A stretch of DNA of 64,000 nt from Alkalicoccus saliphilus (lineage in GTDB: Bacteria; Bacillota; Bacilli; Bacillales; Salisediminibacteriaceae), in contig NZ_PZJJ01000007.1 in assembly GCF_003044065.1 (NCBI RefSeq), positions 55,680 to 119,679 on the forward strand, in the 5' to 3' direction. The notes beneath the pieces are model-generated. The model was given only the letters and a program-made list of their open reading frames with translations. It was not told where the DNA came from and did not search any database. Shown in pieces: positions 18,303 to 25,881 of the stretch; position 1 is the stretch's first letter, and each line of letters opens with the position of its first letter. The translations under genes and the position numbers were made by a program.

Positions 18303-18341
18303 GACCTGCCGAAAAGGAAAAGAGCGGCCTCCCGGCAGGTC
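18303..18341 (+). terminator. Hairpin after the VOC gene
   Basis: GACCTGCCG pairs with CGGCAGGTC across a 21-base loop. No T-run follows, so function as a terminator is uncertain. The rest of 18342-18630 shows nothing recognisable. Confidence 0.4.
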
Positions 18342-18630
18342 TGATGCAATAGTACACGTAAAAACATGTAACAACTGAATAGAATACATAACAATTCGGT
18401 GCAATAAAACAATTATCATCACTGAAGCAGGAAAATTTTCCTCGTTAAAAAGAAAATAAATGAAACTTTGGATGGGGATTTTATTCAAAACCCCTTTTTA
18501 TTTGTAAAGAGAAGGGTATAATAGAAAAATATTAGTAATATTCAGAGTCATTTTCCTATACAAAGTAGGATAGAAGAACTGCAGAAGTTATTCAAGGAAG
18601 AATAGACCTGAAAATTATTTCCGGCGAATC

Positions 18631-18659
18631 TTGTCGTTTTTTTTCTTAAGGTGTATTCT
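18631..18659 (+). promoter_or_regulatory. Possible sigma-A promoter of the LuxR-type gene
   Basis: TTGTCG and TATTCT are separated by 17 bases, 34 bases before the ATG at 18693. The spacer contains a run of eight T. Confidence 0.4.
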
Positions 18660-18692
18660 TATGAGTAGACCAGTAAAGGAGGAACACCATTT

Positions 18693-19399
18693 ATGCAGGA
18701 AAACCAATTAACAGCCGAGGCAATAGATGAAGCAGTAAACGACCGGGTCCTCATTATTGATTATGATCGTTACCTGTCAGCTTCATCTGAAGAACGGCTT
18801 AAAGATGTTCTTTCCGAAAAAAAGTTATTATTGATAAAGGGGATCTCCGTTCTGAACAGGAAGCAGGTTTTATATTTCTCCTCATTGAAACTGCTAAGCT
18901 GGAAACGATCGGTTGGATCGAAGAAAGGCTGGCAGCTTCCGGAAGGTCCAAAGTTGTTGTCGTAACGGTAGGAAGACCAAAAAGTTCTCTTATCCCGTAC
19001 TTATCCAATCGTCTGAACGGGGTTCTCTCATTACACAGCCTCTATACATATGGAACAGAAATTTTGGATAGTCTGGAATGTTACGGTGTTTACCTTGAAC
19101 AGGCGATGCATGAAGAACTTGTACAGCAGCTGCATGAGCAGAAACTGCGTGACCGTCCGATTAAACGGCTCGTGCTGAGAGAAAGTGACGTGCAGTACCG
19201 TCTTACTAAAAATGAAAGAGCTGTCCTGCAGCATATTCTTGACGGTCACAATAACCGCAGCATCGCTGAGCATATGTATCTTGCTCCTTCGACTGTCAGT
19301 ACGGTTATCAGCCACCTGCTGAAAAAGCTCGACGCGAACGACCGCACTGATGCTATGGTGCGTATCATACGTAATGGCTGGGTCGATGCCATCCGCTGA
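18693..19399 (+). CDS. LuxR/NarL-type regulator interrupted by a -1 frameshift
   Basis: Two overlapping reading frames together encode one ~235-residue protein. Translation begins at 18693 (AAAGGAGG upstream) and runs ...RLKDVLSEKK; at 18818-18824 the message reads A AAA AAG in phase, and a -1 shift there joins it to VIIDKGDLRSEQEAGFIFLL..., which is open to 19399. Without the shift the protein stops at 18965. The N-terminal half looks like a degenerate receiver without the phosphorylation Asp. The C-terminal half is a NarL/LuxR helix-turn-helix (LTKNERAVLQHILDGHNN ... DANDRTDAMVRIIRNGW), close to DegU. A AAA AAG is the slippery heptamer of E. coli dnaX, so programmed shifting is possible; a mutation or homopolymer sequencing error is the alternative. 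A strong terminator follows. Confidence 0.75.
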
Positions 19400-19441
19400 G
19401 CGTGCAGAAAGTTATCTTTTTAGTGAATTTGTTTATTGAGA

Positions 19442-19506
19442 GAAACCCCCTTTCGAAGTAACTGCTTTTTATTCAGTTACTACGGAAGGGGGTTTCGTTT
19501 TTTTTT
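19442..19506 (+). terminator. Strong Rho-independent terminator
   Basis: Long stem between 19442-19463 and 19474-19496 (GAAACCCCC with GGGGGTTTC, AGTAACTG with CAGTTACT), followed by nine T. Confidence 0.92.
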
Positions 19507-19603
19507 CGCCTGATGAAGTGCGCTCGAACGGGAGTTTTACAGAAAAGAAAGAAGGGTACACGACGGAGGGAAAGCAATATATGTTTAAAAGGATGGATGT
19601 TAT

Positions 19604-20176
19604 ATGAAACGAACTATTTTATCCACGGCCACAATTGGTCTTGCCCTTACGCTGGCGGCCTGCGGTAACGGAGAAAACAATGGAGAGAATACTGCCGGCA
19701 ACGGTGGAAACGAAAATACAGAAACTGAAGTGGATGTTAATAATAACGAAGAAGCAAATGAGGCGGACGAAAATAACGCAGCCGCAGATGATAATGAAGA
19801 ACCTGAGGAAAACAACGAAACGGATGCCGGCAACGATGAAGAAACAGCCTGGTATGAAGATCTAAATATTGATGAATTTGAACTCGACGCTGAATATGGC
19901 GACGGAGAATATGAAGTAGAGTATAAATATAACGATGGCAGCCCGGAAGCAGAAATTGAAGATTCCCGGGATGGAGAAGAAATTGAGATGGAAGGACAGG
20001 AAGCTCTGGACGAATTGGAACCTATGCTGACTGAACTTGAACTGGATGCGGTAAGCAGTGAAGACGAAGTGCTGGACCAGTCAATCGAAGCTTTCAGTCT
20101 GGATGAAGATTACGATGAGCTGGAAGTGGAAATCGAATTTTTGGATGATGACGAAGTCGAAGCAGAAGACGAATAA
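19604..20176 (+). CDS. Acidic lipoprotein with YusW-like domain
   Basis: 190 residues. A lipoprotein signal peptide ends in the lipobox LAAC (lipidated Cys near residue 20). Residues ~21-80 are a low-complexity Asn/Glu/Asp linker, and residues ~85-185 resemble the YusW-like family: FELDAEYGDGEYEVEYKY, then a GEEIEMEGQEALDELEPML stretch and a final LEVEIEF strand. Function of the family is unknown. The protein is strongly acidic, which fits an extracytoplasmic protein in a salty or alkaline setting (inference). AAAGGATGG precedes the ATG, and a terminator at 20231 ends the transcript. Confidence 0.8.
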   Translation: MKRTILSTATIGLALTLAACGNGENNGENTAGNGGNENTETEVDVNNNEEANEADENNAAADDNEEPEENNETDAGNDEETAWYEDLNIDEFELDAEYGDGEYEVEYKYNDGSPEAEIEDSRDGEEIEMEGQEALDELEPMLTELELDAVSSEDEVLDQSIEAFSLDEDYDELEVEIEFLDDDEVEAEDE

Positions 20177-20230
20177 AACGTGGTGTCAGTTCTCGGCTGA
20201 TCCAGCAGTATAAAGGAAGCCAGCTTCTGC

Positions 20231-20261
20231 AGGCCGTCTCCATTGAGGGACGGCCTTTCCT
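20231..20261 (+). terminator. Terminator after the YusW-like gene
   Basis: AGGCCGTC pairs with GACGGCCT across a 10-base loop, followed by TTTCCTCT. Confidence 0.75.
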
Positions 20262-20364
20262 CTGAGATAAACCGGGATTAATGCATGCATTCATTCCCAG
20301 GAAAAAGAGCTGTATAGTTATACTTAAATTAGAGAAGGATAATCGAATATTCAGGAGGTTTACT

Positions 20365-22062
20365 ATGGAAAAGACTATGCGGGATCTTCTGGGGGCGGTG
20401 AAAGATCCGGCCAGAGAAATTCCCAGAATGAAAACAGGGGAAAGCATTTATCGTAATCAGAATGGAGAAATTATCATATTTTTATCCATCTCCGACAAGA
20501 AAGGCCGCAGTATCGTTGTAAACGGAACAGGTACGTCATTTAAGCAGGCGGCAGAAAAAGCAGCTGCTTTTTATCACAGTCATCATTCCCGGTCTATGCA
20601 GCCGGTTCATTTAAAGCTGGATCTTGTCACTTCTGTAAAAACTAAAGGAAACTTACCTGTTCATACAGCAAACCTCGCCTACAAAAGACGAACGGATGGG
20701 CTTGTTTTAAATGGCATGTGGGAAGCAGCTTTTCTGCCGGAGGAAGTGGACGCCTATGGAATGATCGAAAACAAGAAACTAAAAAGAGAGCGGATGTTCC
20801 GGGCCGCAGAAAATCGTTTTCAACTACATAATACACATTTATTAAAAATGCTTACTGTAGAAGACGAGTTTGAGCTTGCCTACTTTCGTACACAGGCCTA
20901 TTTTATTGATGAAACAGGAGTGATGCCTTTATTCCGCGGGCATCGTGTGTACAGGGAATTAACGGAAGGTATTCTGCGGTATGCCATCAAACTTCCTAAA
21001 AATCATTATTTCATGCATTCGGTTAATAAAGATGGACGCTTTTTATATTCCTACGACCCCGCTGTCGGAACGGCTGCGAGGGGGTACAATATTCTGCGTC
21101 ATGCAGGAACACTTTATGCGATGCTGGAAACTTATGAGTGCTTTCCGGAAGAAAAGTTGATGAAAGAAGCCAAAAAGGCTCTTCATTTTCTTTTATCAAA
21201 AGTTGTGCCGCTGTCGGAAAAGGAGGATTCTGTAAAAGTTCTTGTCGATAAGGATATCGTTAAGCTCGGGGGGAACGGACTTACCATAGTCGCACTCGCT
21301 AAGTACACAGATGTGACAGGGGATGAGCAGTATCTGCCTCTGATGAGAAGCATGGCGGAATGGACACTGCAAACACAGGATGAAAAAGGGAATTTTTCAG
21401 TACACAAGCAGAAATTTTCGACAGGGGAAGTGTCCCCCTTCGTATCCTCGTATTATCCGGGAGAAGCGATGCTTGCACTGACACGTTTATATGAGGTTGA
21501 TCCACAGGAAAAGTGGCTCGATGCATGTGAAAAACAGGCAGAATACTTAATTCATACGAGAGATAAAGAAGAAACAAAAGAAACGATCGAACACGACCAC
21601 TGGCTTTTGTACGCTCTGGCAGACCTGCATGAGGAAAGAGGAGGGGAGGATTATTTAAATCATGCTTTGTTTATTGCCAGGGCCATTACTGCTTCCCAAA
21701 GAGAGAAAAGAGAGGGAGTGGATCCGGAGTGGGCAGGTTCTTTTGAAATGAAAGGTATCCCGCGGTCCACTCCTACAGCGTGCCGGAGTGAAGGGCTCGG
21801 AGCCGCCTGCCGGCTGGCTCTCCGAAATGGTTTGAACGAGGAAGCTGAAATATTTTTTGAAGCGATGAAAAAAGGGATTCTCTTTCAGTTGCAGATGCAG
21901 CTTCGTCCGGAATCAGTTATGTACTATGATTATAAAGATCTCTGTCTCGGCGCGCTCCATGAAAGTCTTACCTCCTACGAACTGCGGAATGATTATACCC
22001 AGCATAACGTTTCCAGCTTCATTTCCTGCTACTATCTGATGCAGGAGGAATTCTATCAATAA
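20365..22062 (+). CDS. Putative alpha/alpha-toroid protein of unknown function
   Basis: About 565 residues, apparently cytoplasmic. After an N-terminal ~120-residue domain of unclear type, residues ~210-560 show repeated helical pairs with motifs such as YNILRHAGTLYAMLETYE, GGNGLTIVALAKYTDVTGDEQY, SSYYPGEAMLALTRLYE and DHWLLYALADLHE. This spacing is typical of six-hairpin/toroid enzymes such as sugar epimerases, glycosidases and lyases. I do not recognise the exact family and do not assign an activity. The ATG at 20365 has AGGAGG 7-8 bases upstream; the frame is open further upstream to 20281 without a binding site. It is convergent with the next gene. Confidence 0.75.
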   Translation: MEKTMRDLLGAVKDPAREIPRMKTGESIYRNQNGEIIIFLSISDKKGRSIVVNGTGTSFKQAAEKAAAFYHSHHSRSMQPVHLKLDLVTSVKTKGNLPVHTANLAYKRRTDGLVLNGMWEAAFLPEEVDAYGMIENKKLKRERMFRAAENRFQLHNTHLLKMLTVEDEFELAYFRTQAYFIDETGVMPLFRGHRVYRELTEGILRYAIKLPKNHYFMHSVNKDGRFLYSYDPAVGTAARGYNILRHAGTLYAMLETYECFPEEKLMKEAKKALHFLLSKVVPLSEKEDSVKVLVDKDIVKLGGNGLTIVALAKYTDVTGDEQYLPLMRSMAEWTLQTQDEKGNFSVHKQKFSTGEVSPFVSSYYPGEAMLALTRLYEVDPQEKWLDACEKQAEYLIHTRDKEETKETIEHDHWLLYALADLHEERGGEDYLNHALFIARAITASQREKREGVDPEWAGSFEMKGIPRSTPTACRSEGLGAACRLALRNGLNEEAEIFFEAMKKGILFQLQMQLRPESVMYYDYKDLCLGALHESLTSYELRNDYTQHNVSSFISCYYLMQEEFYQ

Positions 22063-22169
22063 TTCCTGTTTTTTTATAAAAGTGAAATCTGCTTTGATTA
22101 AGTTACATCCGATGCGGCAGTGTAAGAGTCCCTGTCGAGAGCGTCTGGGGACGATAAAACAGCAGTAAC

Positions 22170-22201
22170 AAAAAAAGAGAAGGCCGAAGCCTTCTCTTTT
22201 T
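22170..22201. terminator. Bidirectional terminator
   Basis: AGAGAAGGC pairs with GCCTTCTCT over a 4-base CGAA loop, with an A-run on the left and a T-run on the right. It serves the convergent genes on both sides. Confidence 0.88.
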
Positions 22202-22209
22202 AATATTTA

Positions 22210-22659
22210 TTACATATCGTCATCGTCATCATCGTCGTCATCATTCAGTGGATCGTTGTCCGCGTCATTATCCATGTCGTCGTTCATTTCGTCGTCTGTA
22301 TCGTTATTCATGTCATTGTTCATGTCGTTATCAGCAGGATCGTTTTCCATGTTGTCGTTCATTTCGTTGTCTTCAGCAGGATCGTTTTCCATGTTGTCGT
22401 TCATTTCGTTATCTTCAGCAGGATCGTTTTCCATGTTGTCGTTCATTTCGTTGTCTTCAGCAGGATCATTTTCCATGTTGTTGTTCATTTCGTCGTCTTC
22501 TGCTGGATCATTTTCCATGTCGTTGTTCATTTCATTGTTATTAGCTGGATCATTTGCTGGATCGTTTTCCATTCCGTTGTTGCCGTTATCGCCACAGGCT
22601 GCAAGCATACCTACTGCAAATACACCGGATAGTACGGATAGGGATAGTGATTTTTTCAT
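22210..22659 (-). CDS. Acidic tandem-repeat lipoprotein
   Basis: 149 residues. The lipoprotein signal peptide ends in LAAC (Cys near residue 22). The rest is almost only Asn, Asp, Glu and Met: about five 14-residue units of the form MENDPAEDNEMNDN, followed by looser repeats and a C-terminal run of nine Asp before the final Met. There is no recognisable fold; it is probably an unstructured, highly anionic surface protein. A cation-binding or surface-charge role would be a guess. AGGAGG precedes the ATG. The repeat DNA is described separately. Confidence 0.8.
   Translation of the reverse strand: MKKSLSLSVLSGVFAVGMLAACGDNGNNGMENDPANDPANNNEMNNDMENDPAEDDEMNNNMENDPAEDNEMNDNMENDPAEDNEMNDNMENDPAEDNEMNDNMENDPADNDMNNDMNNDTDDEMNDDMDNDADNDPLNDDDDDDDDDM
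22337..22546. repeat. Five 42-bp tandem repeats inside the acidic lipoprotein gene
   Basis: Units begin at 22337, 22379, 22421, 22463 and 22505. The first three differ from each other by one base at most; the last two are more diverged. The 42-bp period keeps the reading frame (14 codons), so copy number can vary without breaking the gene. Confidence 0.9.
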
Positions 22660-23314
22660 GATAAAATTCCTCCTAAAATATAATGCAGCTTCTATCTTGT
22701 TTACTACAAGAAGCTGTTTCGCATAGTAGTTTTATATCACTTTTGTGGTCAGGTTAAACATACATGATTTTTATTTGAGAGTTTTACATATTTTATGGAG
22801 AAATCTAAAAAAGTATTACATAATTCGGAAGGCCGAACAGCTGGAGAAAAAAGTTCTTATGCAAAAGTACCCACAATCATAAAGAAGAGCCTGCCCCGCT
22901 GGCAGACTCTTTCATTACCGATGTTTTGACTGTTAATAAAATACTTTTTATATGTTGAGATTAATAATTAGGATTCTCCCCTGTAACCAAACGCTTCCGT
23001 TTCTATGGGGACGCTTCCCGGGCGGGCCGGAGCCGCCCCATGAGCTCTGCAGCGGCCTGTCCTCCTTATCTGTTCTTCCGGTAAAAATAAAAAGGATAAC
23101 CCCGTTCTTTCTTTATAAATAGGAAAGACCACTTTCAAGGTCAGCTATTCTATCAATATAAATATTAAGTTTATATAGAAGGAAATTACAGGTGTAATTT
23201 TCAGCATCTCACCAGCCCAGCGATAAAAAATGACAGTAAACTTCGTTGTTCTTACCGGGAATTCCTCATAAAAACGGCGTTTTTTATTTTCAATGCGGGC
23301 TGAATGAGTACATA
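22660..23314. other. Intergenic region with a hairpin and a repeat fragment
   Basis: About 650 bases without a gene. A hairpin at 22881-22913 (GAGCCTGCC with GGCAGACTC) could be a terminator. Around 23008-23035 the stretch GGACGCTTCCCGGGCGGGCC matches the core of the family-1 repeat element, so this is probably a decayed fragment. The promoter of the acidic lipoprotein gene must lie at the left end (minus strand). Confidence 0.5.
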
Positions 23315-23926
23315 TTATAAAGACTGCGGTTTAGCGAAAGGGAGAACATTTGAGCCGGGGCAGGAAGGAAGCTTCTTTCTCAAGCTTAACTCCTGATCAA
23401 TATTATACAAGGATTCAGCAAGGATTTTAGCGAGAGACATGACAACGGAAAGGCGTGTGTTCTGCAGAACAGACAATTCCATAAATCCAGATACGTTTAC
23501 AATACCTGTGAGATGGGCTTCACCGACAGGAGAAAGTGTACGGTTTAAAGCGGAACCGGGAAACAAAGGCCCTTCACCAAACACGATCGTTCCCACATTT
23601 TTGCGCAGGCCGAGCCCGGCATCCACTGCAAGGACGAAAGCATCCGGATGAACCTGCTCGATTTCCTGACAGACCTTTCCTATATTCTTAGCGTGCACCG
23701 GTTCATGAAGCGTACCGTATACTTCGATAAAATCAGGCTTCATTTCCTGCAGAAGTGTCCCGGCGAGCGGGCCGAGAGAGTCCCCTGTAGAGCGGTCGGT
23801 TCCAATACACATAACAACAAAAGAAGAGATGTTTTCTTTCAGCTGTTCAGTTATAACGGTGGTGAGTTCCTGGACAGAAACGGGGGAATCAGCAGATATG
23901 CGGACAGGGCTGCCGTACGTTTTCAT
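23315..23926 (-). CDS. yyaC: YyaC-type sporulation protein (GPR-related protease fold)
   Basis: About 203 residues. The family is related to the germination protease GPR and is known from spore-forming Firmicutes. Signature stretches are present: VVMCIGTDRSTGDSLGPL, VYGTLHEPVHAKN, LAVDAGLG and LTGIVNVSGFMELSVLQNTR. The presence of yyaC supports an endospore-forming relative of Bacillus. The start is set at the ATG at 23926 (GGAGG 12 bases upstream); the frame extends 19 codons further without a better site. The extra C-terminal tail after the LAESLY helix is ~30 residues. Confidence 0.87.
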   Translation of the reverse strand: MKTYGSPVRISADSPVSVQELTTVITEQLKENISSFVVMCIGTDRSTGDSLGPLAGTLLQEMKPDFIEVYGTLHEPVHAKNIGKVCQEIEQVHPDAFVLAVDAGLGLRKNVGTIVFGEGPLFPGSALNRTLSPVGEAHLTGIVNVSGFMELSVLQNTRLSVVMSLAKILAESLYNIDQELSLRKKLPSCPGSNVLPFAKPQSL

Positions 23927-24075
23927 AATTAATGAATACCTCCGTTCGTTAAAAGGGTTTAAGTTATGTTCATTATAACGCACATGATTGAAAAAGCAAC
24001 ATAAATAATCAAAAATTTTACAATTGGAATTACCAGCTTATATTTTAACAAAGGGTATCATTATTTAAGAAAATA

Positions 24076-24325
24076 GCTGTGTTAAAATTCGCTGACGTCT
24101 GGAGAAACACTTCGCTTCGAACCGGCCTTTCGTGAAGGAGGTTTTCGAGTGTGCTTACGCCCTATCCTCCAATCTCCTTCTTCCACGGACCGGTTTCCGC
24201 TTTGTTTTTTTCTTCATAAATAGAAACTTCTGCTTTTCATAAACACTGTTCTTTTTTCCGTAAAACCGATGCCCGGGCAGAGCCGCAGGCAGCCTTAAAT
24301 AACCATAAGGAGCTTTAACAAAGCC
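24076..24325 (+). mobile_element. Family-2 MITE-like element, copy E2 (250 bp)
   Basis: Flanked by the 9-bp direct repeat AAGAAAATA (24067-24075 and 24326-24334). Ends GCTGTGTTAAAATTC and, inward from the right, GGCTTTGTTAAAGCTC are imperfect inverted repeats. Sequence matches the reverse complement of 17227-17523. It lies between the divergent promoters of yyaC and the gene at 24463 and encodes no protein. Confidence 0.82.
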
Positions 24326-24413
24326 AAGAAAATAAGGAGAAAATATAAAAAAGATAAAACACAAAATAAAAGATTAAAAATTGTGAATATTCTGTTTAAA
24401 AAACTTGTTAAAA

Positions 24414-24422
24414 TGTTATAAT
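24414..24422 (+). promoter_or_regulatory. Extended -10 promoter element
   Basis: TGTTATAAT is an extended -10 motif (TGnTATAAT), about 40 bases before the ATG at 24463. The -35 is poor (TTTAAA at 24395), as often seen with extended -10 promoters. Confidence 0.55.
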
Positions 24423-24462
24423 GAACAATATAAGAAAATTATTTTATTTGGAGGGATCAGCG

Positions 24463-24816
24463 ATGCAGGATAAACACTCATCACCCACCAGCAGCTCCGG
24501 ACTTTCCCAAAACACAGCGGCAGCTCTCAGCTACGTTCTTGGTTTTATTACCGGACTGATTTTCTTGTTTCTGGAGAAGGATAATAAGTTTATCCGTTAT
24601 CATGCGATGCAGTCGATTGTAATTTCTGTTTCCCTTATTATACTAAATACAGTGCTTGGATTTATACCTTTTATCGGGTGGTTTTTCAACCTGATTCTGG
24701 CTCCTGTCGGACTCGTTATATGGATAATTTGCATCGTGAAAGCTTATCAGGGCGAATGGTTTGAATTCCCAATAGCCGGTCCTTTTTCGAAAGAGCAGAT
24801 TGAAAAAATGTCCTGA
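24463..24816 (+). CDS. Small membrane protein, DUF4870/Tic20-like
   Basis: 118 residues with a polar Ser-rich N-terminus and three to four membrane segments. The pattern NTAAALSYVLGFITGLIFLFLEKDNKFIRYHAMQS, then IPFIGWFFN and a final WIICIVKAYQGEWFEFPIAG, is that of the DUF4870 family of small membrane proteins, whose function is unknown. The ATG at 24463 has GGAGGG 7-8 bases upstream; an ATG at 24421 lies inside the promoter. Monocistronic: a hairpin follows at 24877. Confidence 0.82.
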   Translation: MQDKHSSPTSSSGLSQNTAAALSYVLGFITGLIFLFLEKDNKFIRYHAMQSIVISVSLIILNTVLGFIPFIGWFFNLILAPVGLVIWIICIVKAYQGEWFEFPIAGPFSKEQIEKMS

Positions 24817-24876
24817 TTTCTCCAACAGCGTCTGTGAAAGTAAATTTTTCAGAGTATCATAAAATAAATCGATCAG

Positions 24877-24908
24877 AAAGCTTTCCCCGGAGTCCAGGGA
24901 AAGCTTTT
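24877..24908 (+). terminator. Terminator hairpin abutting a repeat fragment
   Basis: AAAGCTTTCCC pairs with GGGAAAGCTTT; it directly precedes the family-1 fragment at 24909. Confidence 0.7.
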
Positions 24909-25068
24909 AAGAGTGTAGATTAAGTCTTATTTATGGAAGATTGGGCGGGGACAATACGTTTTTTAGAAGAGATAACTTCTTTTTATTTATTGCTGAAGCT
25001 GCAGCAGGCGAGCAGGAGCGAAGCCATGCCCTCGGAAGAAATCAGCTGAGGCCGGTCCCTCCGGAAAC
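24909..25068 (-). mobile_element. Family-1 element, internally deleted copy (F2)
   Basis: Starts with the terminal motif AAGAGTGTAGATTAAG, jumps to the part matching 35590-35720 (AATACGTTTTTTAGAAGAGA, GCTGAAGCTGCAGCAGGCGA) and ends after GAGGCCGGTCCCTCCGGAAA. The centre and the other terminus are missing. It is bracketed by two different terminator hairpins. Confidence 0.65.
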
Positions 25069-25080
25069 ATACTAACATTA

Positions 25081-25123
25081 GTAGTACAAACCATGGCCTT
25101 GGTTTGTACTACTCTTTTTTTTG
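25081..25123 (+). terminator. Strong terminator right of the repeat fragment
   Basis: AGTAGTACAAACC pairs with GGTTTGTACTACT over an 8-base loop, followed by eight T. Confidence 0.88.
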
Positions 25124-25161
25124 TAGAAGGGAAGGGAAGTCCTCGGAAGCCTCCTGGAGCT

Positions 25162-25216
25162 TTGACAATACAAAAGCCGGGTGTTAACATAAATATAAAT
25201 GACTGATAGTCAGTCA
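25162..25216 (+). promoter_or_regulatory. Promoter and TetR-type operator of the tetR-CDF operon
   Basis: TTGACA and TAACAT are separated by 17 bases (25162-25190). Just downstream, at 25200-25216, lies the inverted repeat TGACTGA-TAG-TCAGTCA, overlapping the expected transcription start. This is a typical position and shape for autorepression by the TetR protein encoded at 25293. Confidence 0.75.
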
Positions 25217-25292
25217 CTTATCTTTTTTCCTGAAAAGAAAGCTGTTCATAAATACATGGGAGACTAAAGAAATAAGAGCACGGGAGGAAGAT

Positions 25293-25871
25293 ATGCGAAC
25301 GAAAGAAAACAAATATGACCAGTTATTGGATGCGGCGATGGAGGTAATTAAGGAAACCGGATTTGAAAAAGCATCCGTTTCCCAGTTTGTCCGCCGTGCC
25401 GGAGTCGCGCAGGGAACATTTTATTTATATTTTTCGTCCAAAAAAGAAATTGTGCCGGCAATTGCAGAAAGCATTTTATCTGAGCAGCTGCTGAGAATCA
25501 AAAAACGCGTAAAAGAAGCGGAGCATGGAGAAGGACTGCTTCGGCTGCTGATTGAAGAAACATTTGCTGTAACAGAAGAATTTCGTGATTTGATAAGTTT
25601 TTGTTATGCAGGAATTTCTCTTTACTACTCCTTTGAACGATGGGACGAAATTTACCGGCCTTACTATGAATGGCTTATGGAGCGGCTGAATAAGCTGCAG
25701 GAAAAAGGAGAAGTGACGTCCGGTATGAAAACAGAGTATCTGGCGAATTATACGATCGGACTGATTGAACACGGGGCAGAGGCTCACTACTTGTCCCAGG
25801 CTGTGCAGACAGATGAAAACGAAGCGCAGGAGCAGCTGTATTATTTTGTGTCGCGGGCAGTATTACTATGA
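25293..25871 (+). CDS. TetR/AcrR family repressor
   Basis: 192 residues. The N-terminal helix-turn-helix is clear (LLDAAMEVIKETGFEKASVSQFVRRAGVAQGTFYLYFSSKKEI). The C-terminal ligand-binding part (residues ~60-190) is family-typical in length. It shares an operon with the cation efflux gene 11 bases downstream, so it probably represses that transporter and itself via the operator at 25200-25216. The inducing ligand is unknown. AGGAGGA precedes the ATG. Confidence 0.9.
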   Translation: MRTKENKYDQLLDAAMEVIKETGFEKASVSQFVRRAGVAQGTFYLYFSSKKEIVPAIAESILSEQLLRIKKRVKEAEHGEGLLRLLIEETFAVTEEFRDLISFCYAGISLYYSFERWDEIYRPYYEWLMERLNKLQEKGEVTSGMKTEYLANYTIGLIEHGAEAHYLSQAVQTDENEAQEQLYYFVSRAVLL

Positions 25872-25881
25872 GGTGAAAAGA

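Noticed and set aside
22337..22546. Regular repeats that could suggest a CRISPR array
   Set aside because: Units are directly adjacent without unique spacers and encode an in-frame peptide repeat of a lipoprotein.
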